The notes: generated from the letters alone by a model not told the origin. Shown: positions 1-5,593, counted from the first letter of the stretch. The stretch is DNA of 6,433 nt from Actinomycetota bacterium (GCA_017882935.1 JADGOP010000145.1:1-6433), one strand, 5' to 3'. Translations and numbers: made by a program.

Positions 1-1
1 C

Positions 2-604
2 GGGGTACCACTCAACCGCGAGACCGTCGGTGCCATCTCGAGGGGCGTGGCAGCCCAGGTGCAGACGGGCGGGGGCGTGCGCGACGAAGCCGCGGCCGGG
101 GCGTTGCTCGACGCGGGGGTGGCCCGCGTGGTCGTCGGCACGGCCGCCCTCGAGGAGCCCGACCTCGTGCGGCGCCTCGCGGCCGCGCACCCGGGGCGGG
201 TGGCGGTGGGCCTCGACGCCCGCTTCCACCCCGGGGCCACGGCGTCCGACGACCGCTGGGAGGTGGCGGTGCGGGGCTGGGAGCAGGGGTCGGGGCGCGA
301 CCTGCTCGACGTCGCGCGCGAGTTCGACCACGACGGCGTGGCCGCGCTGATCGTCACCGAGATCGGGCGCGACGGCACGCTCGCCGGCCCCGACCTCGAC
401 GGTCTCGAGCGGGTGCTCGCCGCGACGCAACTCGACGTCATCGCCTCGGGGGGCGTCGGCGACCTCGACGACATCCGCCGCCTGGCCGCGCTGAACGTCG
501 ACGGCCGCACCCTCAGCGGCGCCATCGTCGGCCGCGCCCTCTACGAGGGCCAGTTCTCCATCACCGAGGCCCTCGCCGCGGCCGCCGCGTCGAACCCGGC
601 CTGA
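2..604 (+). CDS. hisA: HisA, ProFAR isomerase (5' end missing)
   Basis: This is the C-terminal 200 residues of phosphoribosylformimino-5-aminoimidazole carboxamide ribotide isomerase, a cytoplasmic (beta/alpha)8-barrel enzyme of histidine synthesis that converts ProFAR to PRFAR, the substrate of HisF. The reading frame is open from the first bases, so the gene begins upstream; family members are about 240-250 residues, so some 40-50 residues including the first catalytic Asp are outside. Visible signatures are VQTGGGVRDE, ARVVVGTAAL, the RGW segment, the second catalytic Asp in GRDGTLAGP, and the phosphate-binding SGGVGD and AIVGRALYEG near the end. The Gly at the position where actinobacterial PriA has Ser (SGGI in PriA, GGGV here) favours plain HisA over bifunctional PriA, but this is an inference. 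The stop lies 16 bases from the stop of a convergent gene. Confident call. Confidence 0.95.
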   Translation, partial: GVPLNRETVGAISRGVAAQVQTGGGVRDEAAAGALLDAGVARVVVGTAALEEPDLVRRLAAAHPGRVAVGLDARFHPGATASDDRWEVAVRGWEQGSGRDLLDVAREFDHDGVAALIVTEIGRDGTLAGPDLDGLERVLAATQLDVIASGGVGDLDDIRRLAALNVDGRTLSGAIVGRALYEGQFSITEALAAAAASNPA

Positions 605-623
605 CTCGACCCGGCCGGGGTCA
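602..623. terminator. Short convergent-gene dyad, possible bidirectional terminator
   Basis: Between the converging stops of hisA and the phosphatase lies a dyad: TGAC (602-605) pairs with GTCA (620-623), and CCCGG (610-614) pairs with CCGGG (615-619), with TCGA unpaired on one side. The outer arms contain both stop codons. No T-run follows on either strand, so this is only a weak candidate for a terminator serving both genes. Confidence 0.25.
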
Positions 624-1196
624 GGTGGCGGTGAGGTTCCAGCGGTTGATGGTGGGCCACTCGCGCTCGTGGTCGAGCTCGCACCAGGCGGCGGTGTCGA
701 GGCGCAGGTGCCGGGCGCTGAGCGGTGGCTGGCCGATCCAGCGGGCGCCGAAGACCCGGAGCAGGTGCGCGTGCGAGACCACGGCCACATCACCGTCGAC
801 CGCGCGGGCGCGGGCGATGACCCGATCGACGCGCGCGGCCACGTGGTCGAGCGGCTCGCCGTCGGGGCAGCCGTCGTCGAAGACGTTCCAGTGGGGGTCG
901 GTGGCGCGCAGCTCGGCGGTGGTGCGACCCTCGGCCGAGCCGTAGTCCCACTCGACCAGGTCGGGGTCGACCGTGACCACGGCCGAGGCGCTGTCGGTGA
1001 GGCCGGCGAGCTCGGCGGTGTGGCGGGCCCGCTGCAACGGGCTCACGAAGACGGCGGCGAAGGAGTACTTGGCGAGGGCCGGCCGGAGCTGCGCCGCTTC
1101 GGCGCAACCCTCGTCGGTGAGGGGGAGGTCGGTGCGACCGGTGTGGCGGCCCGTCCGGCTCCACGCGGTCTCGCCGTGGCGGACCAGGACGATCAC
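621..1196 (-). CDS. Histidine phosphatase family protein (phosphoglycerate mutase-like)
   Basis: This 191-residue protein has the usual size of a small cytoplasmic branch-2 histidine phosphatase, which removes phosphate through a phospho-histidine intermediate. The catalytic RHGET motif is at residues 6-10 (nucleophile H7). GRTDLPLTDEG (20-30) follows, then SPLQRARHT with R56 (52-60), the likely acid residue E82 in LVEWDYGSAEG, and the second histidine H142 in VVSHAHLLR. All expected active-site residues are present. The GTG start at 1196 is chosen because it puts RHG at residue 6, as usual in the family, and because it overlaps the stop of the upstream nitroreductase in a GTGA, implying translational coupling. 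The substrate cannot be read from sequence. Its position between hisA and hisF raises the possibility of a histidinol-phosphatase, but the opposite strand argues for independent expression. Confidence 0.9.
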   Translation of the reverse strand: MIVLVRHGETAWSRTGRHTGRTDLPLTDEGCAEAAQLRPALAKYSFAAVFVSPLQRARHTAELAGLTDSASAVVTVDPDLVEWDYGSAEGRTTAELRATDPHWNVFDDGCPDGEPLDHVAARVDRVIARARAVDGDVAVVSHAHLLRVFGARWIGQPPLSARHLRLDTAAWCELDHEREWPTINRWNLTAT

Positions 1197-1873
1197 GAGC
1201 CGCCCCACCGCTCGAGGTGCAGCACCTCGTCGACCGGCCGGCGTGGCTTGGGCCCGTACTTCCCGATGGGCCAGCCGAGGCAGATGACGCTGGTGGGGTC
1301 GACCGAGGCGGGCAGGCCCAGCGCCCGGCGCGCCACGATGCCCGACCAGAGGGGGAGGGTGACGAGCGACGCGCCCAGGCCGATGGCACGGGCGCCGAGC
1401 AGCAGGTTCTGCACGCTGGGGTAGATCGAGCCGTAGTGCGACGAGTCGGCGATGGCGGGGACGGGGAGCACCGGCGGTCGGGGCCCGTTCTTCAGGCAGG
1501 CGACGACCATGACCGGCACCTCCTCGAAGTGGTCCACCTGCCACTTGACCGACTTGAGGATGCGAGTGGTCTGGTCGTCCTTGCGGAGCCGCTGGCCGAG
1601 GCCGCCGTAGATCTTCCAGGCGCGCCGGTACTGCTTGGCCAGGACGGCCTTGGGCCCGGGGTCGGTGACCACCACGAACTCCCAGTTCTGGCCGTTCGAC
1701 CCGGTGGGCCCCTCGAGGCCGAGCTCGATCAGGCGCCGCACGATGGCCGGCTCGACCGGGTCGGGGAGGATGCGCCGGATCGACCGCTGCGTCACCATGG
1801 CGTCGACGAGGGGCATCCGGAGGCGGCGCTCGACCTCGTCGAGGTCGTCGGTGGGGGGCAGGGGCTCGGTCAT
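1193..1873 (-). CDS. Nitroreductase family flavoprotein
   Basis: This 226-residue protein belongs to the FMN-dependent nitroreductase fold, normally cytoplasmic homodimers that reduce nitro groups, quinones or related substrates with NAD(P)H. Signatures are TQRSIRRILPDPV (28-40), the FMN-contacting GPTGSNGQNWEFVVV (55-69; many relatives have PSxxNxQPW), the core helix YGSIYPSVQNLLLGARAIGLGASLV split over 147-171, and the C-terminal LGWPIGKYGPKPRRPVDEV (199-217), equivalent to the IGxP...K..RRP segment of the family. ATG 1873 is chosen because the family match begins soon after; the frame stays open far upstream through the antisense of hisF, but that extension is low-complexity and unlike any family. 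No clear Shine-Dalgarno sequence is seen. It is first in a two-gene unit with the phosphatase. The physiological substrate is unknown. Confidence 0.9.
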   Translation of the reverse strand: MTEPLPPTDDLDEVERRLRMPLVDAMVTQRSIRRILPDPVEPAIVRRLIELGLEGPTGSNGQNWEFVVVTDPGPKAVLAKQYRRAWKIYGGLGQRLRKDDQTTRILKSVKWQVDHFEEVPVMVVACLKNGPRPPVLPVPAIADSSHYGSIYPSVQNLLLGARAIGLGASLVTLPLWSGIVARRALGLPASVDPTSVICLGWPIGKYGPKPRRPVDEVLHLERWGGS

Positions 1874-1892
1874 CGCAGCAGTCTGCCGGTTC

Positions 1893-1933
1893 GGCGTGCG
1901 TGGCTGCACCGCAGCGGTGCGGCTGCGCACGCC
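1893..1933. repeat. 41-base near-perfect palindrome in the divergent gap
   Basis: Two 20-base arms surround the single central base A1913. Seventeen pairs are Watson-Crick and three (1901/1925, 1902/1924, 1905/1921) are G-T, so a + strand RNA would fold as a continuous 20-bp hairpin while a - strand RNA would carry three A-C mismatches. The outer 8 bp (GGCGTGCG / CGCACGCC) and inner 7 bp (GCACCGC / GCGGTGC) are perfect. It lies 19 bases upstream of the nitroreductase ATG and 45 bases before the hisF ATG. It could be an operator, a dispersed palindromic repeat, or a terminator stopping read-through toward hisF. No T-run follows it. Confidence 0.75.
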
Positions 1934-1964
1934 AAGTCGGGACCTGGGGTGGCGCGGGCGCCGG

Positions 1965-1970
1965 TAGCGT
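1965..1970 (+). promoter_or_regulatory. Candidate -10 element of hisF (TAGCGT)
   Basis: TAGCGT fits the TANNNT -10 pattern and sits 8 bases before the hisF ATG, the arrangement expected when transcription starts at or next to the start codon (leaderless mRNA). The same layout precedes the GroES-like gene and hisI. No convincing -35 is visible. A short GAGG at 1971-1974 could alternatively act as a ribosome binding site, although its 4-base spacing is tight. Confidence 0.45.
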
Positions 1971-1978
1971 GAGGCGCC

Positions 1979-2743
1979 ATGCGCTGCGCCCGGGTCATCC
2001 CCTGCCTCGACGTCGACCACGGCCGCGTCGTGAAGGGCGTCAACTTCGTCGACATCCGCGACGCGGGCGATCCGGTCGAGCTGGCGGCCCGCTACGACCT
2101 CGAGGGCGCCGACGAGCTCGTGTTCCTCGACATCACCGCCTCGTCCGACGACCGCGACACCATGGTCGACGTGGTGCGCCGCACCGCCGAGGAGGTGTTC
2201 ATCCCCTTCACCGTGGGCGGTGGCATCCGGACGGTCGACGACGCCCGCCGCATGCTGCGCGCCGGCGCCGACAAGGTGTCGGTGAACACTGCGGCGGTCC
2301 AGCGCCCCGAGCTGATCAGCGAGATCGCCGCCGAGTTCGGCAACCAGTGCGTGGTGATCGCGGTCGACGCCAAGGCCCATGACGACGCCGACGCCTGGAA
2401 GGTCGTCATCCACGGCGGCCGCACCTGGACGGGGCTCGACGTGGTGGCCTGGGTGCGCGAGGCCGTCGAGCGGGGTGCCGGCGAGGTGCCGCTCACGTCG
2501 ATGGACCGCGACGGCACCCGCAACGGCTTCGACGTGGCCCTCACCCGGGCGGTCGCCGACGCCGTGCCGGTGCCCGTCATCGCCAGCGGTGGCGTCGGCA
2601 CGCTCGACCACCTCGCCGACGGGATCATCGAGGGTGGGGCCGACGCGGTCCTCGCGGCGTCGATCTTCCACTTCGGCGACCACACCGTGGCTGAGGCGAA
2701 GGGCGTGCTGGCGGCCCATGGCGTGACCGTCCGCCAGGGCTGA
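1979..2743 (+). CDS. hisF: HisF, imidazole glycerol phosphate synthase cyclase subunit
   Basis: This complete 254-residue (beta/alpha)8-barrel protein pairs with the glutaminase HisH to turn PRFAR plus ammonia into imidazole glycerol phosphate and AICAR in the cytoplasm. The N-terminal RVIPCLDV contains catalytic D11, and VIAVDAK contains catalytic D130, both at the standard positions of the family. Other landmarks are VVKGVNF (18-24), FTVGGGIRT (77-85), [10 protein letters not shown] (97-106), [12 protein letters not shown] (172-183), VIASGGVGT and AASIFHFGD near the end. Residues R5, E46 and K99, known to line the ammonia gate in Thermotoga HisF, are present. A small oddity is Pro171 where relatives often have Leu before LTSM. 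The ATG start gives the family's usual length and lies 8 bases after a TAGCGT element. hisH is not in the window. Confidence 0.97.
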   Translation: MRCARVIPCLDVDHGRVVKGVNFVDIRDAGDPVELAARYDLEGADELVFLDITASSDDRDTMVDVVRRTAEEVFIPFTVGGGIRTVDDARRMLRAGADKVSVNTAAVQRPELISEIAAEFGNQCVVIAVDAKAHDDADAWKVVIHGGRTWTGLDVVAWVREAVERGAGEVPLTSMDRDGTRNGFDVALTRAVADAVPVPVIASGGVGTLDHLADGIIEGGADAVLAASIFHFGDHTVAEAKGVLAAHGVTVRQG

Positions 2744-2776
2744 GCCCGCCCGCGCGGCGATCGCCACCGTGGGCGG

Positions 2777-2782
2777 TACCGT
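2777..2782 (+). promoter_or_regulatory. Candidate -10 element of the GroES-like gene (TACCGT)
   Basis: TACCGT lies 7 bases before the GTG at 2790, matching the TANNNT leaderless layout seen before hisF and hisI, and it helps choose 2790 over the earlier GTG at 2769, which precedes the element. The 46-base gap after hisF also holds the dyad GGCGATCGCC (2756-2765), flanked by CCGCCC (2746-2751) and GGGCGG (2771-2776), which could form a hairpin near the promoter. No -35 is recognised. Confidence 0.4.
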
Positions 2783-2789
2783 CGACCCC

Positions 2790-3185
2790 GTGACCGATCC
2801 CGCCCCCGACGAGCCCGCCCCGGCTGCCTCGCCCCACCCCCCGGCCCCCGCGTTCCCGTCGAACCCCGTCGACAAGCTGCCGATCAAGATGCTGAGCGAC
2901 CGCATCCTGGTGCGCATCGGCGGTCCCGAGGGCGAGCGGCGCTCCACGGGCGGGATCCTCATCCCCGCCACCGCACAGATGGGCAAGCGCCTGGCGTGGG
3001 CCGAGGTCGTGGCCGTCGGCCAGAACGTCCGCAACATGGAGCCCGGCGACCAGGTGCTCTTCAACCCCGAGGACCGCTACGAGGTCGAGGTGCGCGGCGA
3101 GGACTTCGTCATCCTCCGCGAGCGCGACGTCCACGCGGTGGCGGCCAAGCGCCTCGAAGAGGGCAGCACGGGCCTCTACCTCTGA
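2790..3185 (+). CDS. GroES-like co-chaperonin-fold protein
   Basis: This 131-residue protein has an Ala/Pro-rich, probably disordered N-terminus (about residues 2-28) followed by a GroES (Cpn10) beta-barrel. Family signatures are IKMLSDRILVRI (32-43), the mobile-loop-like STGGILIPATA (52-62) whose Ile-Leu-Ile would be the GroEL-contacting hydrophobic triad, WAEVVAVG (70-77), EPGDQVLF (84-91) and RGEDFVILRERDVHAV (102-117). It ends with an EGSTGLYL tail. Canonical GroES has a roof beta-hairpin of about ten extra residues between EVVAVG and the VGD.VLF segment; here only QNVRNM remains. Classical groES is usually beside groEL, and none is seen here, so this is more likely a divergent paralogue than the housekeeping groES. 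GTG 2790 (start MTDPAP) is preferred over GTG 2769. It is not obviously part of histidine synthesis. Confidence 0.85.
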   Translation: MTDPAPDEPAPAASPHPPAPAFPSNPVDKLPIKMLSDRILVRIGGPEGERRSTGGILIPATAQMGKRLAWAEVVAVGQNVRNMEPGDQVLFNPEDRYEVEVRGEDFVILRERDVHAVAAKRLEEGSTGLYL

Positions 3186-3190
3186 CCCCT

Positions 3191-3247
3191 CCGGCCCCCG
3201 CCGGCAAATGTTCTGTGGGAAGCCCCGGAAAGCGGTCACTTTGCCGG
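3191..3247 (+). promoter_or_regulatory. Competing hairpins after the GroES-like gene: terminator or leader switch
   Basis: Just after the GroES-like stop, CCGGC (3191-3195) can pair with GCCGG (3200-3204) around a CCCC loop. Bases 3201-3208 (CCGGCAAA) can instead pair perfectly with TTTGCCGG (3240-3247) around a 31-base loop that holds a smaller GGG-AAG-CCC hairpin. The two foldings share 3201-3204 and exclude each other, the general arrangement of an attenuator or riboswitch. No known riboswitch consensus was matched, and no T-run follows. It may simply be a terminator. Confidence 0.35.
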
Positions 3248-3275
3248 TTAGCTACAGCAAGCAGTGGCGGCTCCG

Positions 3276-3291
3276 GCGCTCGTTCGGGCGC
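3276..3291 (+). repeat. Small hairpin in the sigma-factor leader
   Basis: GCGCTC (3276-3281) pairs with GGGCGC (3286-3291), five Watson-Crick pairs and one G-U, around a GTTC tetraloop. It is the second structured element in the 154-base gap before the sigma factor and is directly followed by GTCTAAACC, the most AT-rich point near the start. Confidence 0.3.
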
Positions 3292-3316
3292 GTCTAAACC
3301 ATTCCGGGACGTTCCG
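3292..3316 (+). promoter_or_regulatory. Possible promoter/operator region of the sigma-factor gene
   Basis: GTCTAA (3292-3297) resembles the CGTC/GTC-type -10 used by ECF sigma factors, which often drive their own genes, but no GGAAC-like -35 was found at the right distance. Just downstream are two TTCCG copies ten bases apart (3302-3306 and 3312-3316) and an overlapping dyad CGGGACGTTCCG (3305-3316), which could be a protein-binding site. These are weak signals in GC-rich DNA. Confidence 0.2.
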
Positions 3317-3339
3317 ACCTCTCCAGGGTGGTGGACACG

Positions 3340-3876
3340 GTGACGAGGGCTGCGAGCGGGGACGGAGGGTTCGACGACTTCTTCGGGTCGACCTACCCCC
3401 GCGTCGTGCGCGCGCTCGCTGCCAGCCTCGGCGACCGCGCCGAGGCCGAGGACGCCGCCCAGGAGGCCTTCGCCAAGGCCCTCGTGCGCTGGTCGCGGGT
3501 CCGCGCGATGGAGCGCCCCGACGGGTGGGTCTTCATCGTGGCGAGCCGGGGTGCCCGGCGGGCGCTGGCCCGGGCCGACCGGCTGCACGGGTCGGTCGGT
3601 CACGCGTCGGCCGGCGCTGTCGCCGCACCGGGTCCGGGCGAGGAAGCGGGACAGGGGCTGACCGAGGGCGGGTTGCTCGACGGGCTCACCCCGCGGGAAC
3701 GGCTGGCGGTGCTGCTGCGGTTCCACGAGGACCTCAAGCTCGCCGACGTCGCCAAGGCCATGGGATGCCAGGTCGGCACCGTGAAGGCCACGTTGCACTC
3801 GGCGCTCCGCAAGCTGCGAGCCCAGCTCGGCCGTTCGGTCGACGACGCCGTCGAGCAGATCGAGGAGGAGCCATGA
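3340..3876 (+). CDS. SigE-family (ECF-like) RNA polymerase sigma factor
   Basis: This roughly 178-residue protein has the two-domain build of group 4 sigma factors, which direct RNA polymerase to a small set of promoters. Region 2 covers about residues 9-66, with FFGSTYPRVVRAL, the hallmark AEDAAQEAFAKALVRW and RPDGWVFIVASRGARR. A linker rich in Gly and Ala follows. Region 4 is near the C-terminus: LTPRERLAVLLRFHEDLKL, then the helix-turn-helix LADVAKAMGCQVGTVKATL and SALRKLRAQL. Candidate starts are GTG 3328, 3331 and 3340; 3340 is chosen for the GGTGG 8 bases upstream and the natural MTRAASG start. Its stop overlaps the next gene's ATG in ATGA, so the two proteins are probably made together. 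No cognate zinc-binding anti-sigma domain is present nearby; the next gene is the likely partner. Target promoters are unknown. Confidence 0.9.
   Translation: MTRAASGDGGFDDFFGSTYPRVVRALAASLGDRAEAEDAAQEAFAKALVRWSRVRAMERPDGWVFIVASRGARRALARADRLHGSVGHASAGAVAAPGPGEEAGQGLTEGGLLDGLTPRERLAVLLRFHEDLKLADVAKAMGCQVGTVKATLHSALRKLRAQLGRSVDDAVEQIEEEP
3863..3868 (+). promoter_or_regulatory. Strong ribosome binding site (AGGAGG) for the propeller gene
   Basis: A perfect AGGAGG lies inside the last codons of the sigma-factor gene, 4 bases before ATG 3873. It fixes the start of the propeller protein and indicates that, unlike the leaderless-type genes of this window, this one is translated by Shine-Dalgarno initiation coupled to the sigma factor. 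Confidence 0.7.
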
Positions 3877-5459
3877 CCGACTTCCGAGACCGCGTCGAGC
3901 AGGCGGTGCCGGACCTCGACGTCGACGTGTCTGTGGCCCGCGCCAGGGTCGACCGCCGGGCCACGTCGCTGCGGCGGACCCGACTCGCCGTGCGCGTCGG
4001 GCTGATCGCGCTCGTGCTCGCGGTGGTCGGTGGAGTGTCGGCGGTCGCAGTGGACCGGGCGGGACGACACGACGTCCACACCGTGGGGCCCGTGGCGCCG
4101 AGCTCGACACCGTTCGGTTCGACGCTGGTGGCGGCGACCATCGACCACCGCCTCGTGGTGCTCTCTGCCGCCACCGGCCGGGTGACCCGGACGCTGCTGT
4201 CGGGCGGTGTCGGCGCCCGCATCCTGGGTCCGCCGACGGTCTCCGGAGACGGGCGCACGGCGTACGTCGCGCTGCGGTCCTCCTGCGGGAACCCGAGCAT
4301 CGTGGCCGTGCCGATCATCGGCGGGGCGACCGTGGAGGTGGCGCCGGGGGAGGACCCTGCCGTGAGCCCCGACGGGCGCTACCTCGCCATGGTCCGCTAC
4401 GCGCCGAAGCACTCGGTCAAGCCGTGCTCCACCTACCCACCCGACACGGTGGTGGTGCGCGATCTCGTCACCGGCGCGGAGGTGCGGTGGGGGGCGTCCC
4501 AGCTCTCGGGGCTCATTCCCGGTGGGCTGCAGTGGCAGGCCGACTCACGTCGGCTGCTCTTCCGCACCACGAGCAACGGCGACGCGCTCCCGGTGCACTG
4601 GTTCGTCGACGTCGGCGCAGCGTTCTCGGCAGAGTCGAGCGGCTTCGCTCCCGAGCCCCCGTTGCCCGTCGTGACGCCGAGGATGAGGTCGACCATCCTC
4701 GATGGCCCGGGCCCACAGCTCCTCGCCGCCGAAGGTCCGGTTCCCGAAGCCCCTTCAATCCCGGTCCCGGTCGTGGCGCTCGACCCGCAGACCGGGCGGA
4801 CCCGGCCCGAGTTCGCGATCTCTGGGAGCTGGCTGGACCCCAGCGTCGCCGCGCTCGGGGTCGCCGGTGACGACTCCGGGCAGCGCGTGGCGCTGGTCGC
4901 CCCCAGCGGTGAGCTGTTCCTGTGGAACCGGGGCGAGCCGGGCTACCACAGTGACGGCACGGCGGGCTTCCGCCGGCTCACCGACGGGATCGACTCGGTG
5001 GTCTGGGTCCCGACCCAGCCGGCGTCGATCGCACCACTCACCGGCACCGACTTCTCCGCCTGCACCTCGGCGCCGCCCGAACTGCGGGTGCTGTCGTTCC
5101 GGGCGATCGCCACCCCGGCGCACCGGGGCGTCGCCACGACGACGGTCGGCACGCTGCGGATCACCAACCGGGGACCGACGACTGTGCGGCTGAACCTGGC
5201 GGGCGGCGCCACCGGTGAGGAGGTCGACCCCCGCACCGGGGAACGGCGCGCGGGAGCGCCCTACGCGGCCATCGACTGGGTGTCGAGGTCGCACGTCCTC
5301 GCTCCGGGCGGGGCGGTGGACGTGACGGTCCAGGCCGCAGCGGCACCGGTCCTCGAGAGTCGCCGGCTCCGGGCCTCACTCGAGGTCTTCTCCGTGAACG
5401 GGCAGCAGGTCCCCAACGGCTGCAAGGTCGTGATCACCGGCCCGGTCGTCACCCGCTGA
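3873..5459 (+). CDS. Membrane-anchored beta-propeller protein, candidate regulator of the sigma factor
   Basis: This 528-residue protein is not assigned to a characterised family. It has a charged cytoplasmic N-terminus (1-37, pattern [16 protein letters not shown] then Arg-rich), one transmembrane helix (about 38-60, no lipobox or clear signal cleavage site), and a long extracytoplasmic part. Repeats of the PD40/TolB propeller type are seen: [14 protein letters not shown] (121-134), [14 protein letters not shown] (161-174), [12 protein letters not shown] (219-230) and [13 protein letters not shown] (339-351). The C-terminal part (about 400-528) reads as an Ig-like beta-sandwich with [19 protein letters not shown] (424-442). 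All four cysteines (C138, C185, C397, C517) are outside the membrane and could form two disulfides. The ATGA overlap with the sigma gene suggests an anti-sigma or sensor role, but the zinc HxxxCxxC anti-sigma motif is absent. The function is inferred from context only. Confidence 0.85.
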   Translation: MTDFRDRVEQAVPDLDVDVSVARARVDRRATSLRRTRLAVRVGLIALVLAVVGGVSAVAVDRAGRHDVHTVGPVAPSSTPFGSTLVAATIDHRLVVLSAATGRVTRTLLSGGVGARILGPPTVSGDGRTAYVALRSSCGNPSIVAVPIIGGATVEVAPGEDPAVSPDGRYLAMVRYAPKHSVKPCSTYPPDTVVVRDLVTGAEVRWGASQLSGLIPGGLQWQADSRRLLFRTTSNGDALPVHWFVDVGAAFSAESSGFAPEPPLPVVTPRMRSTILDGPGPQLLAAEGPVPEAPSIPVPVVALDPQTGRTRPEFAISGSWLDPSVAALGVAGDDSGQRVALVAPSGELFLWNRGEPGYHSDGTAGFRRLTDGIDSVVWVPTQPASIAPLTGTDFSACTSAPPELRVLSFRAIATPAHRGVATTTVGTLRITNRGPTTVRLNLAGGATGEEVDPRTGERRAGAPYAAIDWVSRSHVLAPGGAVDVTVQAAAAPVLESRRLRASLEVFSVNGQQVPNGCKVVITGPVVTR

Positions 5460-5477
5460 TCCCTCCCAACGCGTTTC

Positions 5478-5516
5478 GGGGACGGATATGTGCGCATGGC
5501 GCGCATATCCGTCCCC
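5478..5516. repeat. 39-base palindrome (REP-like element or terminator)
   Basis: Two 18-base arms around an ATG loop (5496-5498) pair throughout; 17 pairs are Watson-Crick and one (5491/5503) is G-T. The stem starts GGGGACGGATAT and ends ATATCCGTCCCC, and a short TTC/GAA pairing continues outside after a one-base bulge. It begins 18 bases after the propeller-gene stop, so it may end that transcript, yet no T-run follows on either strand. GGGGACGGAT...ATCCGTCCCC palindromes occur as dispersed REP-type repeats linked to REP-associated tyrosine transposases in other bacteria, which is the main alternative. Confidence 0.75.
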
Positions 5517-5579
5517 AGAAGTTCGACGGCGCGGCGGGGGAGCGGGGCAAGTCTTTTCGGGGGTGTGGGGGTGGCCTCG

Positions 5580-5585
5580 TACGAT
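5580..5585 (+). promoter_or_regulatory. Candidate -10 element of hisI-trpE (TACGAT)
   Basis: TACGAT is a good TANNNT -10 sequence, 8 bases before the hisI ATG at 5594, consistent with leaderless transcription of a hisI-trpE unit. TTCGGG at 5556-5561, 18 bases upstream, is a possible weak -35. The site also favours ATG 5594 over an in-frame TTG at 5585. Confidence 0.5.
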
Positions 5586-5593
5586 TGCCGACC

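Noticed and set aside
669..1972. Long + strand frames across the phosphatase and nitroreductase (669-1424 and 1217-1972)
   Set aside because: They are shadows of the two - strand genes, whose motifs and active-site residues are intact; the + frames show no recognisable domain.
2757..2764. GCGATCGC, identical to the cyanobacterial HIP1 repeat
   Set aside because: Noted only once in the window and expected by chance in GC-rich DNA; no other cyanobacterial feature is present.
2769..2771. GTG 2769 as the start of the GroES-like gene
   Set aside because: It adds only seven unconserved residues, has no ribosome binding site, and lies upstream of the likely -10 element; GTG 2790 fits better, though 2769 cannot be fully excluded.
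1874..3064. A much longer upstream reading frame for the nitroreductase, running antisense through hisF
   Set aside because: The extension has no family similarity, is low in complexity, and lies opposite a clear hisF. Long antisense frames are expected in GC-rich DNA; ATG 1873 gives a normal-sized protein.
3195..3265. Resemblance of GCCGGTTAGCTACAGC and CCGGCAAA to parts of cyclic-dinucleotide riboswitches
   Set aside because: The core conserved segments of the c-di-GMP and c-di-AMP (ydaO) classes are missing and the available length is too short for ydaO, so no named riboswitch can be supported.
3358..3365. GGGGACGG in the sigma gene as another copy of the 5478 palindrome arm
   Set aside because: Only eight bases match, there is no partner arm, and it lies in coding sequence; chance in GC-rich DNA.
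3264..3872. An N-terminal extension of the propeller protein back to 3264
   Set aside because: It overlaps the sigma-factor gene in another frame and is Arg/Gly-rich nonsense; AGGAGG before ATG 3873 and the ATGA overlap fix the start.
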